A DNA stretch of 64,000 bases from Microbulbifer marinus (GTDB lineage: Bacteria; Pseudomonadota; Gammaproteobacteria; Pseudomonadales; Cellvibrionaceae), in the NCBI RefSeq assembly GCF_900107725.1, contig NZ_FNQO01000001.1, positions 1,294,458 to 1,358,457 on the forward strand, written 5' to 3'. The notes under the pieces were generated by a model. That model was not told the DNA's origin, ran no database searches, and saw only the letters and a list, made by a program, of their open reading frames with translations. Shown one piece after another: positions 11,169-19,759 of this stretch. Made by a program: the position numbers and the translations under genes. Each line of letters opens with the position of its first letter. Position 1 is the stretch's first letter.

Positions 11169-12047
11169 GTGGCTGGCGCCAGTACAGCTCTCGTGGCCCT
11201 GGCAGCGCTATGCTGGGGCTTGTCCGGCGGTATCGCCGCCATGCTGATGGGCAGCGGCTGGGAGCCGGTTGTCGTTGCCTTCTGCCGCGGCGCGATCGGG
11301 TTCCTGTTTGCCTGCGCCTGGTTGCTCCTGCGGCCCGGCGGCAGTGGGCTGGGAAGTGCCGGCTTGTGGTTCTGGTCCGTGCTTGCCGGTTTCGGCGTCG
11401 CCGGTAACTTTGCCTTCTATTCCATCAGCATCGCCCAGGGCAGCGTGGCCGTTGCCGTCACCTTGATGTACAGCGCCCCAGCAATTGTATATCTCGTATC
11501 GTTTGCCCTGCGGCTCGAAAGCCTCACCCCGGTAAAACTGGTCGCTATCGCACTGGTGATGCTCGGCATCATTTTGCTGACGCAGGTTTACGACACCAGC
11601 ATCGATGGCATCACGCTGCTGGGCATTGCTGCAGGGCTGCTGGCGGGGTTGTGCTACGCGGTGTTTATTTTTGGCTTCAAGTATGCGGCGCCGCACGGCA
11701 GTCCGCAGGCTGTCCTTACCATTGCCTTCGCGGTGGTGGCCATAAGCCTAATCTGGCCTGCTGGTGCCGATCGGTCCATTGCCGTGCTGGGCGCACCAGA
11801 ATTGCCGCTGTTCATACTGCTGGGTGTGCTCGGCGCTGGCCTGTCATTCGCGCTTTATGTCACCGGCCTGAAGCGCACCGCACCGACTGTGGCCTCGATT
11901 GTGGCGATGGTCGAGCCGGTCACCGCTGCACTGTTTGGTGTCGTAGTTATAGGTGAAAGCCTGACAGCCCCGCAGGGATTGGGCATAGCGTTGATACTGT
12001 TCACGGTAACCGTGCTGAGTCTGCATTCACCGGCGAAACGGCCTTGA
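11169..12047 (+). CDS. EamA/DMT-family transporter
   Basis: This 292-residue inner-membrane protein has ten predicted spans in two EamA halves (each about 130-140 residues, e.g. ALAALCWGLSGGIAAML and AIVAMVEPVTAALFGVVVIGE). The second half carries the family's typical P-V-x-A-x-x-x-G-x-x-x-x-G-E pattern. DMT transporters export metabolites or amino acids; the substrate cannot be told. The GTG at 11169 (SD aggaga) is preferred to an ATG at 11010 that would add an unlikely 53-residue hydrophilic leader. Confidence 0.85.
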   Translation: MAGASTALVALAALCWGLSGGIAAMLMGSGWEPVVVAFCRGAIGFLFACAWLLLRPGGSGLGSAGLWFWSVLAGFGVAGNFAFYSISIAQGSVAVAVTLMYSAPAIVYLVSFALRLESLTPVKLVAIALVMLGIILLTQVYDTSIDGITLLGIAAGLLAGLCYAVFIFGFKYAAPHGSPQAVLTIAFAVVAISLIWPAGADRSIAVLGAPELPLFILLGVLGAGLSFALYVTGLKRTAPTVASIVAMVEPVTAALFGVVVIGESLTAPQGLGIALILFTVTVLSLHSPAKRP

Positions 12048-12152
12048 ATAATTACGGGCGCTGTTCGCAGTGGTGGTGGCAAGGTACCGGTGCCCTTGCC
12101 GGCGCAACAGGGCGGGAGGCGCTGACGCGCGCGGGCATCAGGGCCGGGCGAG

Positions 12153-12383
12153 CTATTCGTCTGGTGTGTCGCCGCCCAGCATGTGGTTCGCCGCCTCGAG
12201 TACTTTACGGGCTGGCACCTTACGCACCTTGTCAGCAAGCAGGAGTGCTTCGCGTATCTCTTCGTCGGACACGCCCGCCTTCTTCGCTTCAGGGATGTGA
12301 TACTCGATGCAGGGCACACAATTGCTGCCCATTGCAGCGCCGATTGCGACGAGTTCAAGCTCGCGCTGGCTAAGTTGCGCCAT
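12153..12383 (-). CDS. AhpD/carboxymuconolactone decarboxylase-like protein
   Basis: A 76-residue single-domain protein with the AhpD-type thiol motif C-V-P-C followed by IEYHIPEAKKAGVSDEEI, where the CxxC and downstream His form the proton-relay/redox site of the family. Many short members serve as alkylhydroperoxidase-like or decarboxylase-like proteins of unknown substrate. A clear SD (aaggag) precedes the ATG. It converges with the EamA gene. Confidence 0.85.
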   Translation of the reverse strand: MAQLSQRELELVAIGAAMGSNCVPCIEYHIPEAKKAGVSDEEIREALLLADKVRKVPARKVLEAANHMLGGDTPDE

Positions 12384-12804
12384 AGTAGTTTTCTCCTTCG
12401 TCAGCCGGCCCCCGCCTCTTCTGCCCGCATGCCTTGGCGGGCACCGGGTTTTTCCGTCAGCGAGGAAGCTGCGACCAACAATACACCGCTAGCGGTGGCA
12501 ATCCATCAACTTAGCGCGAAGTATAGACAGCGATCGGCCGGCAAGGAGGGAGACAACAGCCGGAGTAAACGACGGCCAGGTCAACACGGTAGCGCTACGC
12601 TTTCCCCCCTCACCTTCTCCTTCCCTTCCTCTTCGAGCGCCTTCAGCGGCAACGCAAAAGTAAGGCATTTGATGTGCGCCCCATTATTCCCATCTTATCC
12701 ATGGCATTTCGTGGGTGTGTCATTATCCCCGTCGTGCGGCTCGACATCGAACAGACTGCGAACCAGTACCATCGGATCGGGTACCTTCGCAACCGTGCCT
12801 CAAC
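12384..12804. other. Intergenic region without a recognised gene
   Basis: About 420 bp between two minus-strand genes. No open frame with family resemblance or ribosome-binding site was seen, and no clear terminator with a T-run was found. Confidence 0.4.
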
Positions 12805-14109
12805 TCAGAAGCGGATCTGCAAGCGCACGGCCCCAACGGTAACGTCGTCGCGGCTCTTCTCGTGTGGCTTGACCCTTTGCACGTCGGCGGTGAGGCGCAG
12901 CCAGGGCATCACGTAGAAGTTGTAGAAGGCTTCGACTCCCCTCTCCGCGCCGATGAAAAATGTCGGATCGAATGGCATGGTGGAGCCGATCTGTGCCAGC
13001 CCGTCGGTCAGGCGGTCGCTCAGGCCATATTTGAAATAACCGATGCCCCAGCGGTCCTGTGTGCGACTGGGGAACAGCGCCTGTCCGGCGAGGCCGGCCA
13101 CGAAGTGCCATTTGAGTGGATTGGGATTGCCATCGGAAATTGCACCTTCCGCAAACAGGCCCCAGCCAAGGTCCGGGTTGCCCGGGTAGTGGTAGAGGTA
13201 TTGCTGCACAGCGGTGCTTAGATACCAGTAGCCTTTTTTCACGAGGACGGACTGGGCCTCGGGGGGCAGGTCGATAAGCGCGGGAATGGTCGCAAGGTCC
13301 AGTCCGCTTTTCGAACTGTAGACACCGCGCACGCTGTAGAAACCTTTCTCGCCGGATATCGTTAGCGGGAATGTCGCCGACAGGCTTGTTGTTGTGCCGT
13401 CGGAGAAGGGATCCTCGATTACATTCCGATCCTGGGCGTTGCGGGGGTCATAGACCATCAGTACAAGGCCCGCGTGTTCCGCTTTGTGCGTTCCAATGAT
13501 GCCAAACAGATACGGCGGCGTTACCCCACTGACCGGCGCCGCGAGCGCGATATTCATGAAAGTGTCGAGGCCACCGCCGCCGGCGAGGGGTTTCTTGGCG
13601 GCTGCGTCGAGCATATTGAACTTGCCGAAGGCCAGCGAAGAGCGATCACCGAAGGTCTGCTTCAGCGTAATCGCCGTTTCGCCGTCACTGCCACCGAGTC
13701 GCGGATAGGCGAGCGCCGTATTGAACGGGAACAGCTCGCCACTGCCCGGGTTGTTGGCATCGTCACCAAAAATCCCTTCCTGGTGCACGTTGATCGAAAA
13801 GCCGTTCCACAGACCCAGCTTTGACATGTCCAGGTTGACGATAAGGTCTGCTTTGCCGCCGTATTGCCAGCTCTTGTCGCCGTCACCGGCGGTAACGCCC
13901 TGGGAGAACTGAGTCAGCCAGACGTCGAGGTCTATGCCCCTCTCCTGCAAGGCCTGCTTCGCACCGCCCGGACAGTCAGACAGGGAGTCCCCTGAGCAAA
14001 GTGAGTAACCGCGATCGGCCTCGCCAGCGTCTTGCGCGGAGGCCTCCTGTATCGAGGTAATGCAGGTAAATACTGTTAACGCAATCACCTGCCCCAACTG
14101 ATGTCGCAT
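12805..14109 (-). CDS. OprB-family carbohydrate porin
   Basis: A 434-residue outer-membrane beta-barrel with a signal peptide (MRHQLGQVIALTVFTC...SAQDAG). Typical OprB features: an early LQERGIDLDVWLTQFSQG strand, GLWNGFSINVHQEGIFG, ITLKQTFGDRSSLAFGKFN, and many alternating aromatic strands, closing with VRLQIRF whose terminal Phe is the outer-membrane insertion signal. OprB porins let sugars enter the periplasm. No sugar transporter or catabolic gene is adjacent, so the substrate is unknown. Start at 14109 has a gaggtg SD. Confidence 0.85.
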   Translation of the reverse strand: MRHQLGQVIALTVFTCITSIQEASAQDAGEADRGYSLCSGDSLSDCPGGAKQALQERGIDLDVWLTQFSQGVTAGDGDKSWQYGGKADLIVNLDMSKLGLWNGFSINVHQEGIFGDDANNPGSGELFPFNTALAYPRLGGSDGETAITLKQTFGDRSSLAFGKFNMLDAAAKKPLAGGGGLDTFMNIALAAPVSGVTPPYLFGIIGTHKAEHAGLVLMVYDPRNAQDRNVIEDPFSDGTTTSLSATFPLTISGEKGFYSVRGVYSSKSGLDLATIPALIDLPPEAQSVLVKKGYWYLSTAVQQYLYHYPGNPDLGWGLFAEGAISDGNPNPLKWHFVAGLAGQALFPSRTQDRWGIGYFKYGLSDRLTDGLAQIGSTMPFDPTFFIGAERGVEAFYNFYVMPWLRLTADVQRVKPHEKSRDDVTVGAVRLQIRF

Positions 14110-14483
14110 AGGCACCTCAACTGCGCTTGCCTTGGCGGCGTTTTGCCCCGAATTCCAATACATATTCGTTAGAACACCTGCCCGGCCAGCGGCTCCAGAA
14201 AATAGTGGCAATCCTGAGTCTAGCCCAGGAGTTTTCGGGGGCCCGGTGGGCCAGGGATTTCACGAAGGCTTGTGAAGTGCTATTCGGGGAAAACAGATGG
14301 CGGCAGGGATTCCCTGCCCGGGCAACCCGGCCTATAGACGGCGTGATCCTTGGTATCCAGTCAGTGGCAGATGCGCTCTGTCGTCATCTGCATCATTACT
14401 CCGCATGCCGGTGTGGATACCGGGCGCCAGCGTCTATAATTGCGCACTTATAACGGGTCACTTTTTCGGAGGGCGGTGTCATC
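14110..14483. other. Intergenic region without a recognised gene
   Basis: About 370 bp between divergent genes. It holds a perfect inverted repeat ggcaggga/tccctgcc at 14302-14317 but no recognised coding frame. It should contain the promoters of the porin gene and the small membrane protein gene. Confidence 0.4.
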
Positions 14484-14651
14484 ATGGAAGGCATCCTCGG
14501 GTTACTGATCTTAATTGCCGATATCTACGCCATTATCAAGATCCTGCAAAGCTCGGCTTCCGGGCTCAAGAAACTGGTGTGGGTCCTCGTAGTGCTGCTA
14601 CTGCCGGTATTGGGGCTGATTATCTGGTTCTTTGCCGGGCCGGGGCGCTGA
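14484..14651 (+). CDS. Small PLDN-type (phospholipase D nuclease N-terminal) membrane protein
   Basis: A 55-residue protein begins MEGILGLLILIADIYAIIKI and continues with a second hydrophobic span (VLVVLLLPVLGLIIWFFAG). This two-helix pattern with D-x-x-A-I-x-K-I and L-P-x-x-G-x-x-x-W is the PLDNc mini-domain, found alone in many bacteria with no proven function. A GGAGGG SD lies about 11 bp before the ATG. Confidence 0.75.
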   Translation: MEGILGLLILIADIYAIIKILQSSASGLKKLVWVLVVLLLPVLGLIIWFFAGPGR

Positions 14652-14855
14652 CCCGCGGGCGGCGCAGCCCGTAACCAAACCTCCTCTATTCGATGCCCAC
14701 CGCATCAAGCGTACGCCGCCAGGTTGAATACTGGATTCGACCTGGCGTCTTATATATTTATTGACGTTGAAAGTCCCTTCCCTCTAAAACCATTGGTTGC
14801 TGTAAATTCCAACCAATCGCTCACTTGGAAACAAACGGGGGTAGCTCAATTGTCT

Positions 14856-14972
14856 GGCGTAATTGCTTTGGGCGAATTTCATGACTTCGGCCGGGATTGC
14901 GCCGTACAAAGCGCTACGGCCGGACAAGCCTTCCGCTCTGCGCCAAATTTGCCGAAGAGCGCGGCGTTAGCC
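14856..14972 (+). repeat. attC-like imperfect hairpin ahead of the hydrolase gene
   Basis: A 117-bp imperfect palindrome runs from GGCGTAAT (14856) to GTTAGCC (14966-14972). Inner arms pair well: gctttgggcgaattt (14865-14879) against aaatttgccgaagagc (14946-14961), and cggccg (14893) against cggccg (14922). The right end, GTTAGCC, is the exact complement of GGCTAAC at the far side of the hydrolase gene, as expected for a cassette. Size matches attC sites, but it departs from consensus at RRRY. Confidence 0.4.
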
Positions 14973-14997
14973 AGCTATTCATGGAGGTTACGGCAAC

Positions 14998-15795
14998 ATG
15001 CCGACCACAATCGTCAATGGCGTTGACCTCTACTACGAATGTCACGGAAAGGGCCAACCACTGATGTTGATCGCCGGTCTTGCCAGCGACTCCCAGAGCT
15101 GGCAGCCGATAGTGGAAGAGCTGTCGCAGCATTACCTTGTTATCCTTCCGGACAACAGAGGTACTGGCAGAACAAAGCCGCAGGATGTTGAGACAAGCAT
15201 TCAGCAGATTGCCGACGATTGCATTGCACTTCTCGGACATTTGCAGCTGCCATCCGCCACGCTGCTTGGGCATTCCATGGGAGGCTTTGCGGCACTGGAT
15301 TGTGCCATCCGCTACCCTGCACATGTTTCCAAACTGATCCTGGTGGGAACGTCAGCTGTTAATTCAGACAGAAACAATAATTTATTTCGCGACTGGGTTT
15401 CCTATCTGAAATCGGGAATGGACACGGAGCGTTGGTTTCGCAACGTCTTTTACTGGATATTTTCCAGGCGCTTTTTTGAGAATAGCGAAACATTAAACGA
15501 TGCGCTGCGCTTTGCAATTGAGTATCCCTACCCCCAGAGTGACACGGCGTTCGCAAAACAGGTCAATGCCATCGAGGAATTTGATTGCCGGGAACAGCTG
15601 CCGGGCATCAAGGCAAAGACCCTGATCATTAGCGGGCAAGAGGACCTGCTATTCCCCCCAAAAGACAGCGCTAGGGTTTTGCAGGCGATTCCGAGTACAA
15701 GTGTTTGCCTGATCGCGGATGCGGCACATTCCATACATATGGAAAGTCCCACGACGTTCACCGATTGTGTCTTGCATTTCCTGAGTGATGGCTAA
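14998..15795 (+). CDS. Alpha/beta-fold hydrolase
   Basis: This 265-residue cytoplasmic hydrolase has the nucleophile elbow LLGHSMGGF (Ser about residue 97), the preceding loop LPDNRGTGRT, a catalytic Asp in ISGQEDLLFPP and a His in DAAHSIHMESP. No signal peptide. It belongs to the broad esterase/proline iminopeptidase/haloalkane-type group and the substrate cannot be named. Its base composition is more AT-rich than the flanking porin and DUF4862 genes. The stop codon TAA lies inside GGCTAAC, a pattern common at the end of integron cassettes. SD ggagg precedes the ATG. Confidence 0.9.
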   Translation: MPTTIVNGVDLYYECHGKGQPLMLIAGLASDSQSWQPIVEELSQHYLVILPDNRGTGRTKPQDVETSIQQIADDCIALLGHLQLPSATLLGHSMGGFAALDCAIRYPAHVSKLILVGTSAVNSDRNNNLFRDWVSYLKSGMDTERWFRNVFYWIFSRRFFENSETLNDALRFAIEYPYPQSDTAFAKQVNAIEEFDCREQLPGIKAKTLIISGQEDLLFPPKDSARVLQAIPSTSVCLIADAAHSIHMESPTTFTDCVLHFLSDG

Positions 15796-15905
15796 CAAAT
15801 CGCGTTAACCGACGCGCTGAACGGCACGGATGTGAGTTCCGCGGCACGCATTCGGAATGTAATGAATAGGGGCAGATCAACTTTCTGGCGTCAATTCAAG
15901 TCAAT
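15790..15905 (+). repeat. Truncated attC-like start followed by GGGGTCAGAT-type repeat copy 5
   Basis: GGCTAACAAATCGCGTTAAC begins at 15790, overlapping the hydrolase stop. It looks like the left half (R'' and L'') of an attC site, but no matching GTTAGCC follows within 150 bp. Instead a copy of the dispersed repeat (aataggggcagatcaacttt, then ctggcgtcaa) starts at 15865. The arrangement suggests a cassette end interrupted by the repeat. Confidence 0.45.
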
Positions 15906-15976
15906 GCATATGACGCCGAAACTCTGGTCTCCCCCGATTATCTCGATCCCGATTATTCCAATATACCGACGGCGGC

Positions 15977-16939
15977 CTACCCGCTGATCCGGTCCAGGAT
16001 ATGCAGCGCCCCGGCGATATAGGCCAGCCGCTCGCCCACGCTCAGCGAGTCCGGGCGCACCGAGATCTTGACGCCCATGAAATCGAGCGCGCTGGCGTCG
16101 GAGGCCTGCAGGCAGCGGCGGAATTCCGTTTCGGTCAGCAGTGAGCTGGGCTCGAAGGCCGGGATGCCGAACGCCTGCGCCGGCGGCATATGGGTGTCGC
16201 GCCAGGCCCCGTAGGGACCCTCCTGCCCCGACGCGCCGGAGAACATCAAACCGCGCAGCAGGCCCGCCTCCCGCGCCGCCTCGAGGTGCGCCACCGGCCC
16301 GTCCACGCCGCGCGCCTCCAGCGCCGAGCGGCCCCAGTTGATACACAGGCCCACCGGGTGGTCGGCGCCGCAGTTGGCGCTGGTCACCGCCTCGATTTCC
16401 GTTTCAATCAGCATAAAGCCCTTGTCGGCACCCTGCCCCGGCAGCTGGGCATCGCAGTGCTCGAGCACCAGCGCGGCGCCGTCCCAGTCCCAGGACGCCA
16501 GGGTTTGCAGCGAGGAGACCAGCGCCGCCGCGTCGGGTCCGTTATCCGCCGCTACGCGCGGGGCGGCGTGGATCAGCAGCGCGGTGACCGCCTGGCGGCC
16601 GAGGTGGCGGTTCAGCTTCAGAATGGCCTGTCGCGCCTGCTCGTAAAATGCCAGCGCCGCCTGCCGCCCCGCTTCTGCGCTGGACGCGAGGCCGAAGCTG
16701 GCATCACTGCCCAGCCGCTGCATGACGCCGGGCATGCCGGTGAAGACGAAATCCCACTGCGGATCGATATTCGCCAGGAACCAGTCGTCATCCTCTGCGT
16801 GCAGCGCGCCGGTAAACGGGTGCTCCAGGCCGCGGACATTCGGCATCGCCTTCAGGCCGTCATAGTATTCGGCCTGAATCGCGGGATCCCAGGATTCGGT
16901 GACCGGCGCAGTGGCATAGGCGCCAACAAAATAACCCAT
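15977..16939 (-). CDS. DUF4862 family protein
   Basis: A 320-residue cytoplasmic protein starting MGYFVGAYATAPV, the typical opening of DUF4862 proteins, which are predicted TIM-barrel enzymes related to sugar isomerases/epimerases. Possible barrel-end acidic/His residues are seen in LVLEHCDAQLPG, MLIETEIEAV and VGLCINWGRSA. Function unknown. A ggaaagagaa SD precedes the start. It stands alone. Confidence 0.75.
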   Translation of the reverse strand: MGYFVGAYATAPVTESWDPAIQAEYYDGLKAMPNVRGLEHPFTGALHAEDDDWFLANIDPQWDFVFTGMPGVMQRLGSDASFGLASSAEAGRQAALAFYEQARQAILKLNRHLGRQAVTALLIHAAPRVAADNGPDAAALVSSLQTLASWDWDGAALVLEHCDAQLPGQGADKGFMLIETEIEAVTSANCGADHPVGLCINWGRSALEARGVDGPVAHLEAAREAGLLRGLMFSGASGQEGPYGAWRDTHMPPAQAFGIPAFEPSSLLTETEFRRCLQASDASALDFMGVKISVRPDSLSVGERLAYIAGALHILDRISG

Positions 16940-17163
16940 AATTCTCTTTCCAGTGCTTGCTGATCCAGATCTCGGCGCGGCGGCTGTACACGTCTGCGAT
17001 AGCGATAGAGCCGGACGCCGGACAAAGAAGGGAGTCTACCACCAGCGCCGGCAACTTCGATTCTCTCGGCGTTCACCGCGCCGCACTGCGCTGCCGCGGC
17101 GGACACATCGTCAGCCTTCTACACTTTGCAATGCGATCTGGCGCTAACTGGCGGAACGACCAC

Positions 17164-17781
17164 ATGGCTCGACTTTTGCTGGGATTATTGTTGGCCATAC
17201 TGGCGGGTTATGCGATGGCGGTTGAAGAACCTGAGTACTCGGTTACCGAGCAATCCGCGCCGTTCGAGCTGCGCACTTACCAACCGAGGATCGTGGCCGA
17301 GGTGGTAGTGGCTGGCTCGATGGATGAGGCGTCGAGTATGGGGTTTCGATTACTGGCCAATTACATTTTCGGCAACAATACCGCCGGAAACGGCGGCAGC
17401 GAGAAAATCCAGATGACCGCCCCCGTCAGCATGGAGCCGCGCTCGGAAAAGATCAGTATGACGGCGCCGGTCAGCATGCAGGAAAGCGGCGGCCGCTGGC
17501 GGGTTTCCTTCGTGATGCCCAGCCGCTACACGATGGAAACCCTGCCCCGCCCCAACAATGCCGCCGTGACGATCCGTCAGCTTCCCGAAACCCGCTACGC
17601 CGTGATCCGTTTCTCCGGGCTGGCCGGTGAGCAGAAGGTCGCACAAAAGACTGCGGATCTGCTCGCCTGGCTCGACGAAAAAGGCTTGCGCGCCAGCGGC
17701 GAGCCGGAACTGGCCCGCTATAACCCACCCTGGACGCTGCCCTTCCTGCGCAGGAACGAGGTTATGGTCGAGTACCAGTAG
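17164..17781 (+). CDS. Exported SOUL-family heme-binding protein
   Basis: A 205-residue protein with a signal peptide (MARLLLGLLLAILAGYAMA) and a SOUL/HBP domain: EPEYSVTEQSAPFELRTYQP at the start, the doubled KIQMTAPVSM / KISMTAPVSM loop, WRVSFVMPSRYTMETLPRP, and a closing RYNPPWTLPFLRRNEVM. The family binds heme or tetrapyrrole; bacterial roles are poorly defined. ATG 17164 is chosen over an upstream in-frame start because the signal peptide begins there. Confidence 0.88.
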   Translation: MARLLLGLLLAILAGYAMAVEEPEYSVTEQSAPFELRTYQPRIVAEVVVAGSMDEASSMGFRLLANYIFGNNTAGNGGSEKIQMTAPVSMEPRSEKISMTAPVSMQESGGRWRVSFVMPSRYTMETLPRPNNAAVTIRQLPETRYAVIRFSGLAGEQKVAQKTADLLAWLDEKGLRASGEPELARYNPPWTLPFLRRNEVMVEYQ

Positions 17782-17811
17782 CCTCCCTCGCCCCGCCATA
17801 CCGGTGTCCCT

Positions 17812-19668
17812 CTAGCCTGTTGGCAGGCTGCCCTGCGGCGAGAGTTCACCGTCGGCCGGCTTTTCCGCTCCCTCCTCCGGCGCGATAAGACTGACAATCT
17901 GCCACTCCTCCTTCAGCGCAACGTCGCCTGAAATCGTAAACAGGTGCACTCTGCCCTGCGGGTCCAGCGCATACAGCGGCGTGGCGCGGTTGCCGTAGGT
18001 TTCCCTGTAATCCTCGATGGTGAAGGTTTCGGTCAGGCGCGTGGTCCTGATCGTTGCGCCTTTGGCCACCAGACTGGCAAGGCGGCTGTAGGTTGCGTTC
18101 TCAGAGAACAGCTCCAGTGTTTTTGCGTAGTCTTCCGACACCTGGTGGCTGGCCCGCCCCTCCTGCGTACCGAAGCCCAGGCCGAGCACCGAACCTTTGC
18201 CCAGCACGTATTCGAAGTGATAGGCCACCAGCGGGTTCAGCTGCTTGTAGGGCGACAGCACCAATACCTTGCCCACGGTGGAAAGATCCATGGTCAGGCT
18301 GGCATGCTCCGAGATCGGGTTGCCGTAGTAAGTGGGAATGTTGTCCATGCGCGCCTCGCGGATGGCGTCCCAGTTGGTATCCGCAATGATGACGGGAACC
18401 TCCTTGTCCATCAGGTCTTTGGCCAACATGCGCGCAAACTTGCCGCCACCGAAGATCAGGTAACCGTTTGGATAGGGAGCGCGCACGCCCAACAGTTTGG
18501 CAATGGTCTTGGAGGTAAGGCTTTGCAGAACGACCGTGGCAATAATCACCAGGAACACCATCGGTACCAGCAGTTCGGATTTTGCCAGCCCGAGTTCATC
18601 CAGTTTCAGCGCAAACAGCGCGGAAACCGCTGCGGCGACGATACCCCGCGGCGCAATCCAGCTGAGCATCGCCAGCTCGCGCCAGTTGAGACCCGAGCCG
18701 GGTGATGACAGAAATACCGATAGCGGCCGGGCCACAAACATGATCGCCGCCAGTACCAGTAGCGATCCCCAGCCCAGCTGAGCGAGCGTGAACCATTCCA
18801 GCCGTGCGGCAAGCAGGATAAACAGTGCCGAAATCAGCAGTACGCTCAGGGTTTCCTTAAACTCGAGAATATCGTCGACATCCAGCCCCTTCATGTTGGC
18901 CATCAGGACACCCATCACCGTCACCGTGAGCAGCCCGGATTCGTGCGTGATCAGATTAGAGGCGGCGTAGGCACCGAGCATCAGCGTGAGTACCGCGGTA
19001 TTGCGCAGGTAGTGCGGTACCCAGTTTTTCCTGAGCAGCGAGCCGAGAAAATACCCCATCAGCGAGCCGAGCCCGAAGCCGATCGCCACTACCTGCAGCA
19101 GAATCACCAGCGTGTGCTCGACGGCATCCTGCGCAGCCACAACGTACTCGTACACCAGCACCGCGAGCAGCGCGCCGATGGGGTCGATAACGATGCCCTC
19201 CCAGCGGAGGATATTCGCGATACGCGAATTGGGGCGTACCGAACGCAGCATCGGCACGATGACGGTCGGCCCGGTAACCGTGACAATGGCCCCGAACAGC
19301 GCGGCCAGTTGCATGGGCATGCCGAGCACATAGTAGGCGGCGGGCGTGGCGATCAGCCAAGTCACCAGGGCACCGAGCGTACACAGGTTGCGCACCATGG
19401 TGCCGTGCCCGGCGAGGTCGGAAAACTTGAGTGTCAGCGCGCCCTCAAACAGGATAATCGCGACCGCCAGCGACACCAGCGGGAACAGCAGGTCGCCGAA
19501 CAGGGCGTCGGGATCGAGTACGCCGGTCAGCGGGCCGAGCGCAAGGCCGGCCAGCAGAAGCGGCAGGATCGCCGGCAATTTGAGCTTAAATGCCAGGTAC
19601 TGACACGCAATCGAAACGATGCCCACCATCACCAACAGGGCCATCGGGTTCGAGAGGATTTCTTCCAT
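17812..19668 (-). CDS. CPA1-type cation:proton antiporter with C-terminal TrkA-N domain
   Basis: A 618-residue inner-membrane antiporter. About twelve spans fill residues 1-390, with family motifs ILFEGALTL, TVTGPTVIVPML and WEGIVIDPIGA. A soluble nucleotide-binding TrkA-N-like domain starts near 396 (GYLIFGGGKFARMLAKDLMD), followed by a TrkA-C-like tail. Such proteins exchange Na+ or K+ for H+, and the TrkA-N domain usually senses NAD(H) or nucleotides. Start MEEILSN at 19668 is preferred over 19716. Likely role: pH and salt homeostasis. Confidence 0.88.
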   Translation of the reverse strand: MEEILSNPMALLVMVGIVSIACQYLAFKLKLPAILPLLLAGLALGPLTGVLDPDALFGDLLFPLVSLAVAIILFEGALTLKFSDLAGHGTMVRNLCTLGALVTWLIATPAAYYVLGMPMQLAALFGAIVTVTGPTVIVPMLRSVRPNSRIANILRWEGIVIDPIGALLAVLVYEYVVAAQDAVEHTLVILLQVVAIGFGLGSLMGYFLGSLLRKNWVPHYLRNTAVLTLMLGAYAASNLITHESGLLTVTVMGVLMANMKGLDVDDILEFKETLSVLLISALFILLAARLEWFTLAQLGWGSLLVLAAIMFVARPLSVFLSSPGSGLNWRELAMLSWIAPRGIVAAAVSALFALKLDELGLAKSELLVPMVFLVIIATVVLQSLTSKTIAKLLGVRAPYPNGYLIFGGGKFARMLAKDLMDKEVPVIIADTNWDAIREARMDNIPTYYGNPISEHASLTMDLSTVGKVLVLSPYKQLNPLVAYHFEYVLGKGSVLGLGFGTQEGRASHQVSEDYAKTLELFSENATYSRLASLVAKGATIRTTRLTETFTIEDYRETYGNRATPLYALDPQGRVHLFTISGDVALKEEWQIVSLIAPEEGAEKPADGELSPQGSLPTG

Positions 19669-19759
19669 AGTGCTAACCAGGCGATTGCCGTTTATGTTTA
19701 AGCGCGAGAGTATCACCTAGTGAATCGCGCCGGAAACTCACTCACTCGGACACAACACC

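Noticed and set aside
14724-15026. 100-codon plus-strand frame before the hydrolase
   Set aside because: It overlaps the attC-like hairpin and the hydrolase start in another frame, has no ribosome-binding site and no recognisable family.
16161-16341. Arg/Pro-rich short frames opposite the DUF4862 gene
   Set aside because: Compositional shadows of a GC-rich gene with no start signal.
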